Source: Asterochloris sp. CNOR1 (lineage: Eukaryota; Chlorophyta; Trebouxiophyceae; Trebouxiales; Trebouxiaceae). Taken from it: 64,000 bases of DNA. Under the pieces are notes generated by a model, which did no database searches, was not told the DNA's origin, and saw only the letters and a list, made by a program, of their open reading frames with translations. Within the stretch, counting starts at the first letter, position 1. The number at the start of each line of letters is the position of its first letter. Below, piece by piece: positions 1 through 12,052 of this stretch. The stretch is from the NCBI GenBank assembly GCA_963969365.1, contig OZ017755.1, positions 2,728,001-2,792,000 on the forward strand. Reading direction: 5' to 3'. Made by a program: the position numbers and the translations under genes.

Positions 1-660
1 CCACCACGATGTCAAGGTGGCAGGAGCAGTGCAGCCGTTGTCCTGCTGCTGTGGAGGGGTGTCACACTGCAACAACCCTCACCCGGGGCCATGCCTGGAG
101 CCAGGCTGCTGTCCCTTGTTTCAACCACCACGTCAAGGTTGCAGGATCAGTGCAGCCATTGTCCTCCTGCTGTGGAGGAGGGGTGTCACACTGCAACAAC
201 CTCACCTGGGGCCATGCCTGGAGCCAGGCTGCTATTCCTTGTTTCAACCACCACTTCAAGGTTGCAGAACCAGTGCAGCCATTGTCCTCCTGCTGTGGAG
301 GAGGGGTGTCACACTGCAACAACCTCACCTGGGGCCATACTGCTATTCTTTGTTTCGATCATCACGTCAAGGTTGCAGGAGCAGTACAGCCATTGTCCTG
401 CTGCTGTGGAGGAGTGTCACGACACTGCAACAACCTCACCTGGGGCCATACTGCTATTCTTTGTTTTGACCATCACGTCAAGGTTGCAGGAGCAGTACAG
501 CCATTGTCCTGCTGCTGTGGAGGAGTGTCACGACACTGCAACAGCCTCACCTGGAGCCATGCCTGGAGCCAGGCTGCTGTTCCTGGTTTCAACTACCACG
601 TCAAGGTTGCAGGATAAGTGCAGCCATTGTCCTGCTGCTGTCGAGGGGTGTCATGACACT
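1..660. repeat. Tandem array, about 110-124 bp unit, 5-6 copies
   Basis: The phrase TCAAGGTTGCAG (or a one-base variant) recurs near 12, 133, 257, 369, 479 and 601, so the unit is about 110-124 bp, with internal losses in the third and fourth spacings. Each unit also carries CACTGCAACAACCTCACC, which on the minus strand reads as a good donor (CAGGTGAGG) followed shortly by a CAG acceptor. The array lies at the 3' end of the long minus-strand glycoprotein gene, and its last unit overlaps that gene's stop codon. The frames open across it are repeat artefacts. It may continue beyond the left edge. Confidence 0.9.
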
Positions 661-3600
661 GCACCACGCTCACCTGGAGCCAGGCTGCGGGCACTCAAAG
701 CTGCTGCAGCCAGCGCTGCAGCAAGCCCACCACCGCTCAGGAGGCCCTCAAGCTGACCGAGCGACAAGGTGCTGTTGCTGTTCAAGGTCTGCAGCCACAC
801 AAGCACATCAGCAGACACATGACGACAGGCTTCGCCTCTATGCAGCACTTGCACCACATCTGGAGGGCAGACCTTCATGCCAGCCTTCTGATGTGGACAG
901 CAGCAGCACGTTCCACACATGTCAGCAGTCAGCAGAGGCAACATCCACGGCAGTGAGCGCGCACCTGCAGGCCAGCAGCCAGCTGGGGACCCACGGAAGT
1001 GTTGCTGAGCAGCATGTTCAGCTGAGCAGCAGACAGCGTTGCGTTGGTCATCCCAGCGGCAGCCGTGGCGTTGTTCAGCTGCTCGGCGAGGCTGGTGTTG
1101 GCCAGCGCAGACCGGAGCTGGATCACGCTGAGGGTCTGGTTGGTCACAGCGGCCACAGCTGTGGCGTTGGCCAGCTCCCCACCAATGCTGGTGTTGGCCA
1201 GCGCAGCCTGCAGCTGAGTGGCTGACAGGGTGGTGTTGCTGGCGCCTGAGGCATTCAGGCTGCGAGCTAACTCGGGGCCCAGGGTGGTGTTCTGAAGCGC
1301 AGCGTTCAGCTGGGCTGCCGAGAGGGTCTGGTTGCTGTCCCCAGCAGCAGCCGTCGCATTGGCCAGCTGGCCGCCGATGGAGGTGTTGCGCAGCAGAGTG
1401 TTGAGCTGTGCAGCCGTCAGGTTCTGGCTCTGGCTCTGGCTGAGGGCGGCGGCCGTGGCGTTGGACAGCTGGGCCCCAATTGTGGTGTTGTAGAGGACAG
1501 CGGCAAGCTGGTTGGCTGTGAGAGTGCCGTTGCTGGCGTTCAAGCCCACAGCAGCCAGCTGTGCACCCACTGTGGTGTTCAGCAGGGCTGCATTGACCTG
1601 CACAGGTAGGGGGGATGGTGTGGAGCAGCCTGCCAGACTGAGATGTTCAGCAGAGCTTCATGCGTGAGCAGTGTGGTGAGGCAAGAAATACTGAACAGGG
1701 TTCCGTTGAGCTGTACAGGCACTGCCGGGGGAGAGAGAGACATGAGCGGCCAAGCACTGCTGTGTCAAACAGGCTGCTTTGATGAGAGGGAGGGAGGGGT
1801 GAGCAGTCTGCTGACACAGAGGGGTGTCATCTGGCTATGCCACCTTACTGCATGCAGTACTAGAAGGGACGGTCTGCCGAATGGCACCCCTTAAAGCAGA
1901 AGCGCGCGAGCATGGGCAGCTGGCCGCATGCCAGGCGGTCGTGATTAGATGCAGAAGCAAATTCCTGTGGCAGCGGGCAGCAACAAGCATGCACAGGCGC
2001 CTAGTCGTGGGTTGCAGGGCCGACCCCACACATGTGTGAGACAGCAGCCTTGCCAGCAAAAGGGCACCCACCATAGCCAGGGCAAGGGTGCTGTTGCTGA
2101 GGCTCTCTGCTGTGGCAGGCTGCCCCGAAGCCGACCCATTGGACAGTGCCTGGTTGAACTGTGCCAGAGTCAGGGTGCGGTTGGTGCCGGTGGTCACAGG
2201 AGCCACTGCCTGGGATCCATTGGCAGACTGCAGGCGACAGTGCCAGCGTCAGTCTCAGCACACAAGGCCACCACGCGCACAAGTCATTACCGGGAGCAGC
2301 ATGCAGGACAGCGCTGCCTTGGCCAGTGACATGCAGCAGACATGGCCAATGATTACCACAAGCAGTGCAGTGAGACCAGCTTTCTGGGGCCATGGCAGCA
2401 TCATGGCATGCAGGCAGGTCTGCTGAAAGTGCTGAAGAGGCGACAAGTAATTTTGTGGAGCCCAAACAGATGGGCAGGTCTGTAAGCACTGACTATCGGC
2501 GTCTTGGTGAAGCTGTGCATCCACGGCAGCAGCGCTGACGTGCAGCAGACAGGGGTGGTGTTCAAGGAGTGGTAGGTTGAACACCACATTGAGATGGGCT
2601 CTGGGGCTGACCTGGGCGCTGACAAACACTGACCCATTGCGCAGGGCATCAGTCAACTGAGTCATGGAGAGCCCAGTCATGTTGACTGCAGCCCCGGTCT
2701 GTCCCGACGTGTTGGCCATCTGCAGAAGGCAGCAGCGGTCAGCGGGATCCTTCCAGGACAGCACGTGTCTGCACTAAACACAGATGGCTGTATCCTGGCT
2801 CATATGGGTGACTGAGCCATGACGCCCCTCAAAGTGATTCCACCGCAGATGTCATGCATAAGAAGGTCTGATCGCTTAGGCCTCACTTCTGTCGCTTGTG
2901 GCCCAGCAACAGTCTCTATGTAAGCCTGGAGAGGGTCACTGGGGTCTGATAGGTTTCTGAGCTTCCTGCAGCTTTGCTCAAAGGCAGAAGTATGATGCCA
3001 CATGCTACCCCTTGCTGTGACCACTATCTGCAGCACACTGTGCAGGCATGGGGAGCTTGAAACCCAAGACCCTAAACCAGACGCACCTGCCCCAGCTGTG
3101 CCAACGACAGTGTCACATTGGTCCCGGCGGGGGCTGCAATCAGGCCGGTGGCATTGCTGCCTGCGCCAGTGCTGATACCTCCGTTGCCTGTGCCATTGAT
3201 GGTGCCTCCGCTGCCTGCCAGCACTGCATTCAGGTCTTCCACTGGCACCGTGACATTGCCTGCAGCAGGACAGGAGAGCCTGAGACATGCAAACCAAAGC
3301 CCCCAAGGCACTCTGCAGGACTAGAGCTGTGCAGGTGTCAGGTAGGATAGTCCCAGGCACTTAGTGCCTGTGTGCATTCAGTGGCTCCAAAGTCAGGCAG
3401 GATGGGTCTGGGCAGCTGGGGGCTGTGTGTGCAGGGTTCACCGCCAGAGCTGAGCGCTGTCAGCGCAGCCGCTGCGCCAGAGCTGGCAGCCAGCAGTAGG
3501 GAGGTGTTCTGGGCGCTGCTACTCAAAGTGGAATTTAGTTGATCCAGTGGCAGGGTTGAGTTGGTGGTTTCATTGCGGATACTGAGGCTGGTCACGGTGG

Positions 3601-6600
3601 AAGTGCTGTTGGCAGTGCTGGCGGGGGCCGCAGTTGTGTTGCTGGTGCTGTTGGCCAGGGCCTGGGAGGCGTTCTGCCTCTGCAGGACGCCTGTCAGCTG
3701 CTGGGGGCTCAGCGTGGCATTGTTGGCAGTGGCGTTTGCGCCAGCTGGCGCCTGAGCGGCTGTGCCGTTGGCCAGGGCCTGGGAGGCATTCTGGCCCTGC
3801 AGCACGCCTGTCAGCTGCTGGCGGCTCAGCGTGGCATTGTTGGCGGTGGCATTGACGCCAGCTGGTGCCTGAGTGGCTGTGCTGTTGGCCAGGGCCTGGG
3901 AGGCATTCTGGCCCTGCAGCGCGCCTGCCAGCTGGTTGAGGCTCAGCGTAGTGTTGCCAGTTGTGGCATTGGCGCCAGCTGGCGGCCGCGCCACAGCTGT
4001 GGCATTAGCCAGCGCCAACGATGCACCGCTGCCCAGCAGGGCCCCAGCCAGCAGGGTGCTGTTGAGGGTGGAGTTGCGTGCAGTGGGCGCTGGCGTGGTG
4101 GCAGCTGGAGACACTGTGACTGCCCGGCTGGTGCTTGTGGACGGCGGCGCTGTGGTCGCTGCCGTGGTGGGCGCGCGTGTGGTGGCTGCGGGGGAGCCCG
4201 TGGTTGCTGGGCTGGCGCTCGTGGACGGCGGTGCTGTACTCCTTGGCGGTGGGCTTGGGCTGCTGCTGGCGGTGGGCGAAGGTGTGGGCGGTGCTGGGCT
4301 GGCCGTGGGGCTGCTGGTCGTGTTCTGTGACGTTGTGGGAAGGAGGGCACCTGTAATTGTGGTGTTGCTGGCGCTGCTGTTTGTGTTTGCAGGCGAGGAG
4401 CTGACAATTCTGGGAGATAATGTGGTGCCTGTAGACAGATTTCCGTTCAGGGCTGTTAGGTTCTGGTTGAGGGCCCCTGTCGCATTCTGGGCAGCACTTT
4501 GCAGCGTGGATGCCAGCTGGCCATGGGACAGCTGGGTATCATTGCCAGCAGTCAAACCTGCTGGTGTCAGCGTGGGAGCGCCTTGAGCAGGTGCTGCAGT
4601 TGTGTTGCTGCTTGACAGCGCAGTGTCTGGGGTGGCCGTGTGCAAGGGGGATAGGGGTGACACGGTGCCTTGCAAGCTGCTGGTCACGTTGCTGAGGCGC
4701 TGCGAATTGTTTTGTGCGTTGACTGCCACGGCATTGACCACTTGTTCAGGGGGGAGTAGTCCAGTTGCATTGGGGCTGTTCGTGGCCGCTGCTGGCGAGC
4801 TGGGGGGGCCAGTCAGCACGTTCTGGGCGTTGGTGCCTGGTGTCAAAACCTGTGGTGGTGCTGAGGCGCTGGAGACAGGTGCTCTGCTGGCTGGGATGGT
4901 TGTGGGTGGTGCCAGCTGTTGTGGCCTCTGTGGGGATGTGCCTGGGCGCAGCCAGCACAGCTTGAGGCAGGCAGTGCTGAGGGCCGTCGCCATGCTCAAC
5001 GCATGCACAGCACTAGGCAGGGCCAAAGCTGTAGGGCTGGGCCAGCCAGCAGCAGAATCAGCATCCTCACAGGGAAGAGTGCTGTTTACGAGAGGTTCAG
5101 GCAGGCAGTGTTGGGAGGCGCTTGAGCGCCGAGCCCCAGGCTTGCCCCAGTCCAGACACAAGGTGCTCACCTGAGAACACTGAGGCAGAGACTGCAGGAG
5201 TGGAGCCTGGAGCAGGTGTGGCGCCTACAATCAGAGCAGGCACAGTCGTGATGCTGGGTGATGGCGATGAGCTGGGGACTGGAGAGGCTGGTGGCGGCGT
5301 TGGACTTGCAGGTGGGGGCCTGGCTGTTGAAGGTGATGTGGCAGGACTGGTACTGGCACCTGCAGAGTCAGAAACAGGGGTTAAGAATGGCTGAGTTTGG
5401 CAGCAAAGTTTGATGGCCACTTACACCAGCACATAGATATAAACTCAGGGAGCACCCTTCATAACCTCAGAGGCATCCAGTTTCCTGTCATCAAATCAGC
5501 CGCTGTGGTGAAGGGGTGGTGCTTAATGGGGTGTGGTGGCCACTGGTGCAGCGCCAGTTGGCGGACTGAGAGAACCCGCCTTAGGCCAAAGCAGGGAGCT
5601 GGGAGACTAGCACAGACATTAGCCTGTTGTCCCAACAAAGCTGGAGAATGTCCCGGCCCCAGAGCCTGGTGTGAGTTGCCTGACAGCAGGTTTGCCAGGG
5701 CAACTGACAGCAGGATGCCAACATTGCCTTATGAAGGAGACACGGGTGCTGAGATCAGGAGCTCTGGCATTTGCCGCAGCACTGGGCAGCAGCTGCATGA
5801 GTCATGTGATTGACGTCATGATGGGTGAGGTCCACTGGCCAATGATATGCATGTTGCCAGCCAGCATGGGCTGCATGTTGTCCAGGACATCAACAGAGGA
5901 TGTGGTCCTTGAGAGGCGCAGGAGAGACCCCAGAAATCTGTTGCAGCGCCTGCCACCTCCGATTGTGTGTAGCTGGCAGTGGCCAAGAGTTTGCCATATC
6001 CAACCAAAATGTGAGCAGGGCACCCAGTCATCGTCAGAAAGTCCGTGCCAGCATGCCTGGTTGAGACTGCTGGCCGACAGCCTGGGAAGGCACTCAGACT
6101 GGCAGCCCACCCACCTGGCGATGGAGGTGGAGAGGGGGATGCTGGTGGCGAGCGTGAGGTGCTGAGTGAGGGTGAAGCTCCAGGCGCCGCAGTGGCTGCA
6201 GGACTAGGGCTGCCCCCTGGAGCAGGCGTGCCAGCTGGCGATGGGACAGTTGTCGCGGCCGGAGGGGTGATGCCGCCAGCGCCAACGACAGGTGGGCTGG
6301 AGCCTGCAGCAGGGGAGTAGGCGGGCGGTCAGCAGCAGATACGCAGGCGCGGCCAAGGGGCAGGCCTCACGCCCCTGACTGGGATCAAGGTTGCAGCAGG
6401 CACAGCTGTGGCAGCCAGCACACTCACCTGGCGATGAAGGTGGTGAGGGTGACGCTCCAGGTGCCGCATTGGCTGTAAGACTGGAGCTGCTCCCAGGTGG
6501 CGATGAAACAGTCGTCGCGGCAGGAGAGGTGATGCGGCCGGCGGCAATGACAGGTGGGCTGGAGCCTGCAGAAAGGGATCAGGCAGGCGGTCAGCAGCAT

Positions 6601-9600
6601 GCAGACAGGTGCGGGGCGTGGCGGGTGGCTTGAGGCTGGTGTTGGCAGTATCTGGAAGGCAGGTGTAACAAGACCAGGTGCAGCATGTGCCAGCGTGCGA
6701 CATAGGGGGGACATGCAAACGGTACAGGCATGTCGCAGAACCCTCTGTGAAGGGTGCATGCCTGGTGAGATGGTGGCGGCGGGTATTGCAGCTGGTGGTG
6801 TTCCAGGGGTGATTCCAGGAGAGGCAGTGGGAGGGGAAGGGGTGTTCGCAAAGTCGCGGGGTGTTGATGGCGTGGCCGGGGCTCCAGCTGTGGCCGCCTG
6901 CTGGGGGGGTACTGGTGCAGGCGTGGCAGCAGTGACTGCCCCTACAGCTGCCGCCAAGCTGGGGCTGGAGCCTGGCACCCCTGTTGCTGGCGCTGCTGGT
7001 GTTGGGCTGGAATCTGGCATGCTTGCGTCTGTGCTTGGACTGGGCACCTGTGGGGCACCAACAGTGGCTGGCGCTGGGCTCAATCCTGGGCTCAGGCCTG
7101 GGCTCAGCCCTGGGCTGGCCGCGGGTGGGCTCAGTCCTGGGCTTGCCACCGCTGGGCTCAGCCCCTGGCGTGCCACCGCTGGGCTCAGCCCCGGGCTGGC
7201 CGCGGCTGGGCTCAGCCCCGGGCTTGCCACCGCTGGGCTCAGCCCCGGGCTTGCCACCGCTGGGCTCAGCCCCGGGCTTGCCACCGCTGGGCTGAGGGCT
7301 GGGGTTGCCCCAGCCGCAGTGATGCCGTTGACAGGCGCGGTGGTGCCGCTGACAGGCGCGGCGCCTCCAGTCGCTGGCACCGCACTCCCTGCCTGCACCG
7401 GACTGGCAGGCTGCTGCTGAGGCAGTCCTGGGCTTGCCCCTGTTGCTGGCGTCGCGCTGCCTGCCTCTGCCGCTGGCTTCCCGCCGCCTGCCCCTGCCGC
7501 TGGCGTCCCGCTCCCTGCCCCTGTCGCCGGCGTCCCGCTGCTGACCCCAGTTGCTGGGGTCGCCAGCTCTGGAGTGGGAGGCAGCTGAGGGGAAGTGGGC
7601 ATCACTGCGGTGGGGCTCATGCTGCCCCCCAAGGGAGGGCCAGGGACTGGGCTGCTGGGGGTGATGGATGGCGTAGGAGGCTGTTGCAGAGTTGGGGCTC
7701 CAGGAGCGGCTGGGGGTGTTGGCGACTGCGGTGATGAGGGTGGTGGGTTGTCGGGTGACGTACCAGGCGATGTGTTGCTGCTGGTCACTGGAGATGGTGG
7801 CGCCCCGCTTGCAGCAGGGGAGGTGCCCCCAGTTGCAGCAAGGGGGATGCTCCCGGTGGTCACTGGCGATGCTGGTGCTGCGCCGGCAGCAGGGGAGGTG
7901 CCTCCGCTGGCTGCTGGGGATGCTGGTGCTCCGCCGGCAGCAGGAGAGGTGCCTCCGCTGGTCACTGGCGATGCTGGTGCTGCGCCGGCAGCAGGGGAGG
8001 TGCCTCCGCTGGCTGCTGGGGATGCTGGTGCTCCGCCGGCAGCAGGAGAGGTGCCTCCGCTGGTCACTGGCGATGCTGGTGCTGCGCCGGCAGCAGGGGA
8101 GGTGCCTCCGCTGGCTGCTGGGGATGCTGGTGCTCCGCCGGCAGCAGGAGAGGCGCCTCCGCTGGTCACTGGCGATGCTGGTGCTCCGCCGGCAGCAGGA
8201 AAAGCGCCTCCGCTGGTCACTGGCGATGCTGGTGTCCCAGCAGCAGCAGGGGAGGTGCCTCCGCTGGCTGCTGGTGATGCTGGTGCCCCAGCAGCAGCAG
8301 CTGAAGTGCCGGCCAGGCTGGGGGTGCTGGGAGTTGCACTGTAGATGAGTCCAAGATTTCTGGGCTGGTGTTGGGCAGCGCATTGATGACGGCAGCAGTC
8401 GTGCTGTCTGAGGGGCCAGGCGGCTGTGGACTGAAGGGCAAGAACTGAGGGTTCCCTGTCTGACTGAAGGTTGGCGTGCTGGACTGCGCCGCCGCTTCTG
8501 GGGATGTGTTGGCCCCAGGGGGAGATGGGGAGGCTACTGGGCTGGCGCCGCCCTGAGGCGGCCCCAAGACAGAAGACACTGCACAGACACCAATATGGGG
8601 GCTAGCAAGCATCCAAAACAGGTGGTTTCACATGCAGTGGCAGGCACAATGACAGAGCTGGCTCCCACGCACGGGGCCAGGTGGTGCAAGGGATACCCCC
8701 TAAACCCTAAACCCTCGGGGGTGAGAGGGGAGCCGCCACAGACAGGGGACGTGGTGGGCTGCGCTGAGTTGCGCTGTTGCTATGTGCTGAGATTGGCCAA
8801 GACGGGGCCATGCAGGCTCAACAGTGGGCTGTGGGGGCAGAGGTGGGCAGTGGTGTCCGTGGTGGGCGCTTGGTTTGGTGGGCGTTGCCACAGGGGGCGG
8901 TGTACAGCTTGAATGGGCATGGTTGGCATTGCTGCACTGGCACCCAGCTCACCTCCAGCAGGTGAGGTCCCAGCTCCAGGCGATGCCGGCGGTGTTCCAG
9001 GGGAGGACCTGCGAAAGGCACAGGTCACCAGATCACAAAAGGCCTTGGACGCATCCAGAGCCGGATGCCCTGACAGCAGAGAAGGTAGGCAGTGCAGAGG
9101 TGCAGGCAGAGGCTGACAAGCATTGCAGACTCTGGCATGTTGTCATTTTAGGGGAAAAACATTGCGCAGATTGGTCCAGCCAGATGTCAGGTGGCTGCAA
9201 GCCCTTGAGGGGAGGCAGCCCTTGACAACACAGCCCAAACGCCCTTGGGTGAGGGGAAGAGGTGACAACGCTGGAGGCCTTGACATGAGGCAGGTCCTGC
9301 ACAACCTACAATCCCAACAATCAAAACCCTAAACCCTGACGCTCACGGTGAGGGGGATGAAGGGGTCCCAATGTTGCCTGGGGCTGACTGCCAGTCGTGA
9401 CCGTGAGCCCGTTGCCACTGGTTGCAGGGCTGGAAGGGGGTGTTGATGCGGGAGACAGCTGCTCGGCAGCAGCCTGCGTGCCTGTGCTGGGGGTGGACCA
9501 GCTGGCAGGCACAGATCCTGCAATCATCATCACGCTCGTCAGAAGATGAGCAAGCTCATGTCAGGATGAGCAAGCTGTTAAGCTGCTGTGGCATTGGTAT

Positions 9601-12052
9601 TGGGAGATGTATTGCGTGTTCAAGGTCCCACCAGGGGCAGGTTGGCTGCTGGGCTCCAGTACCAGCTGGGGAGGCAGCCTGTCATGCACCCTCTGCAGCA
9701 AGCCTTCAGCAGCAGGCACTGCACGGTGGTGTGTGCTTGCACGCCTGGGGACAGTGCAACGCCAGCATTCCGTGCATGACATGCCAGATCGGACAACAGA
9801 GGCTGCATAGTATGCCCGAAATGCCATCTGGCATTGCATGTCATGCTTTCATGTTTAGCAAGGCACGGCAGGCTTACCAGAGACGAGCTGCGCAGTAACA
9901 GGCCTGCTGCCGCAACAGCATTGTCAGTCTGTAAAGCCAGTTCTGGTGTCATGAGCAAGCATTCCGCACAAGGCCAAGCTCAGAAAGGGTTTTCTACCAC
10001 AGCAGAACAGCAAGCCCTTCTCTCTTCAACCTGTGAGCTCATGGCCCGCTATGCTGACGCTCTGCAGGCTGCTGACCATCTCCTGACGCACAACCAGCAG
10101 TGCATTCCCTCGGCCCACCTCTGAGCTTTTGGCAGCCACACAGGCACTCTGCAGGCTGCCAGTCACAATGTCCTGCTGCACCCAACAATGCACTCCCTCA
10201 GCCTGCCTGTGAGCTGGCTGCCAGGTACGCTGCACAAGCTGCTGCATGTCGCACATGGTGTCCTGCAAGCCAATCATGCCCCCCTCTACGCACCTGTCAG
10301 CCTGTGATACGCAATCACTCTGCGAGCTGCTGGTCAGACAGGGCGTCGTGAGCCAGAGCCAGCACTCCGGTTGCCTGTGAACTGGTTGCCGGCTGTGTTG
10401 ATGCTCTGGAGGGTGCTGTGCTGCCAATCACATATATTCATATCGTGCTGCTGCAGATCAATTTTCTTGGAGAGAGTCCTGCTTCGGCCCAACAAGCCCT
10501 CACCTGTGAGCTGGTTGCCGGCGACATTGGCGCTCTGGAGGCTGGTGCTGGTGCTCAGGTTTGGAAGGGGACCCTGCAACTGGTTGTTCTGCAGCTGGAC
10601 GCTCTGGAGGTTGGTCAGGTCTGCAAATTGGGGAGGGACATAGCCGCCAATGCTGTTGTCTGCCAGATTCAGGCTCTGCAGTGAGGCCAGGGGCTCCCAC
10701 ACAGAATTGTCCAAGGGCAGGCTCCCAGTCAGCCCTGCGCTGGCGAGGTTGCTGCAGCAGGCCAATACAAACAGCGTCAGCTGCACTTCATGGCAATCGG
10801 TATGCTGAGCTGTCAAGGGGCACGCCCCCATAGCAGCCTGGCGCTAGGCAGATTGCGGCAGGCAGCAGTGATGGTGGCACAGCACGGTCAACAAGCACCG
10901 TCAAATTGAAGATTTCAGAGGCGAGGATGCGGCAGTGGGCAAGCACAAGGAGTGTCACCAACAGTGCAAGGCTCACTAAGCTGTCCAGGGCCAGGCACCC
11001 CAGACAGCCCAGCAACTGTCTGCCACAGGCAGAGATAAGGAGCAGTGGCAATATCAGGCAATGGCAAACAGAGCTGTGCAGCAGCAGGATGCTGGACAGC
11101 CCACCCGCAGCGCAGGTTGCTGCAGCCTTTGCACACAAAGAGCAGCAAGACCAGGCTGGGCACGCGCCAGCAGCAATCACAGCCATTGCAGTGGGAGAGT
11201 CCCGGTGCAGCCATGCTACGCAGATGCATTGCTGGCTAGCACTCTGTACCCTGCCAAAACATCATCCTGGGGCAGTGCTTCAGCAATCAAGCATGCTGCT
11301 CAGAGCCCATAGCAATCCCAACAAGAGGGGCCCCATGCTGGGTCCCAGAAGCTTGCTGCCCTCTTGCAACGCAACACACTGTGCCTGCAGCAGCGGCCCA
11401 CTGCAGCCTCCTCAGCCCAGCCAGCGCTCAGCAGCTGACTCTGCGCCAGCTGGCCCCTGCTGCAGTGGCCAGCAGCATGGCAGTGCTGGTTGCAGGCTGT
11501 CCATACTGCAGGGAAGGAATGGAATGACAGATGTTGCCTGCCAGCTGTTTACAAGTGAAGCCTAGCCTCCATGGCACTGCACGGTGCCCATTCCCCTGTC
11601 TACATGCTGAGACATGCAGTGGACCACTCCCCCCTCCCCTCCCCTCCCACACCCCACCCATCCCTGAGACATGCAGTGGACCACTCCCCCCTCCCTCCCC
11701 TCCCAAACCCCCCCCCCCCCCCCCCCCCCCTCCCATACCTCAGCCTGGCAGCAGCGGGCAGCACTCACATGCCGGTCACCAGGCCCTGGGAGTTGCACGA
11801 TACCCCTGAGAAGGAGCAGGGGCTGGTGCTGCTCTGCCAGTCCGCCAGCGCTCCCGTGCCCGCGCTGTCCAGGGAGCTCTTCAGCAGCAGCAGCGCTTGC
11901 TGCTGGGACTGCTGCTGCTGGCTGAGGTCTGCAGCTCCAATGACGACCTGCTGCAGGCTCCTGCCCAGGCCTCCTGCTCCTTCCAGCGATGCTGCTGCTG
12001 CTGCGGCGCTGCCTGCTAGAAGTGCCAGCAGAGCCACAGCTGTGACGACCAT
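651..12052 (-). CDS. Secreted LRR / Ser-Pro-rich / N-glycosylation-repeat glycoprotein (multi-exon, joined model)
   Basis: Exon 1 (12052-11769) encodes a signal peptide (MVVTAVALLALLAGS...) and a plant-type LRR N-terminal cap with the pattern LADWQ...CSFSGVSC. Exon 2 (10751-10504) joins in phase and encodes about three leucine-rich repeats ending VAGNQLTG. From about 9.5 to 5.1 kb the frame becomes Ser/Pro/Ala/Gly/Thr-rich and resembles hydroxyproline-rich cell-wall protein. From 5.1 kb to the end it is built of units of about 30-35 residues with NATA, NTSIG and TLSxxQLxxAL, full of N-x-S/T sequons. The exon 1597-965 and the last exon (788-651, TGA at 653-651) join in phase 0. No membrane segment or kinase was seen, so it is probably a wall or extracellular-matrix protein. 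It could be two genes; the middle exons are not individually resolved. Confidence 0.55.
7080..7292 (-). repeat. 30-bp coding minisatellite in the Pro-rich domain
   Basis: The run CCGGGCTTGCCACCGCTGGG and close variants repeat every 30 bp about seven times. On the minus strand this encodes a 10-residue unit close to ASPGLSPAVA. It keeps frame with the flanking Ser/Pro-rich coding sequence. Confidence 0.85.
7858..8290 (-). repeat. 51-bp unit minisatellite in a 102-bp higher-order pattern, coding
   Basis: Two alternating 51-bp variants, one carrying GTCACTGGCGATGCTGG and one carrying GCTGCTGGGGATGCTGG, repeat with a 102-bp period. On the minus strand each gives 17 residues of the form APASPVTSGGTSPAAGG. 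The alternation points to amplification of a dimer. The last units diverge, the usual pattern at array edges. The opposite strand is open throughout only because of the repeat composition. Confidence 0.9.
8698..8715. repeat. Short interstitial telomere-type motif
   Basis: CCCTAAACCCTAAACCCT, two and a half units of the plant/algal telomere repeat, lies in an intron of the glycoprotein gene. A second run (CCCTAAACCCT) is at 9327-9337, and single degenerate matches occur near 3070 and 12885. These are too short to be a telomere. Confidence 0.8.
9630..10504 (-). repeat. Decayed downstream copies of an LRR exon end
   Basis: Exon 2 of the glycoprotein gene ends SLQSANVAGNQLTG at 10504. Downstream, in the gene's direction, related pieces appear: TLQSINTAGNQFTG near 10380, SLQSACVAAKSSEVG near 10125 and SLQSVSIAGHELTG near 10028, with a weaker match near 10205. 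Most keep a GT after the last codon. Phases do not fit exon 2's phase-1 end, so they look like dead copies within an intron rather than used LRR exons. Confidence 0.65.
11708..11730. repeat. Poly-C tract (23 C) with flanking CCCCTCCC-rich sequence
   Basis: A run of 23 C lies in intron 1 of the glycoprotein gene, just after two copies of a segment reading GACATGCAGTGGACCACTCC. Its length is probably variable or uncertain in the assembly. Confidence 0.9.

Noticed and set aside
1-756. Three overlapping plus-strand frames of 150-221 codons
   Set aside because: They translate the tandem array; all phases are open because the unit lacks stops, and no family is recognisable.
3873-4586. 237-codon plus-strand Val/Ala-rich frame
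   Set aside because: Antisense shadow of the Asn/Thr/Ala repeat coding region (5170-3338), which has clear sequon repeats.
7595-8344. 249-codon plus-strand frame (GDAGAPPAAGEVPPL repeats)
   Set aside because: Antisense of the coding minisatellite. Both strands are open because units are multiples of 3 without stops; the minus frame connects to flanking exons with the same composition.
6329-8383. 684-codon minus-strand frame rich in Cys, Arg, Ser and His
   Set aside because: It overlaps the Ser/Pro/Gly/Ala frame (8220-6424) in another phase and is open only because of the 30- and 51-bp repeats; its composition is typical of a shifted repeat frame.
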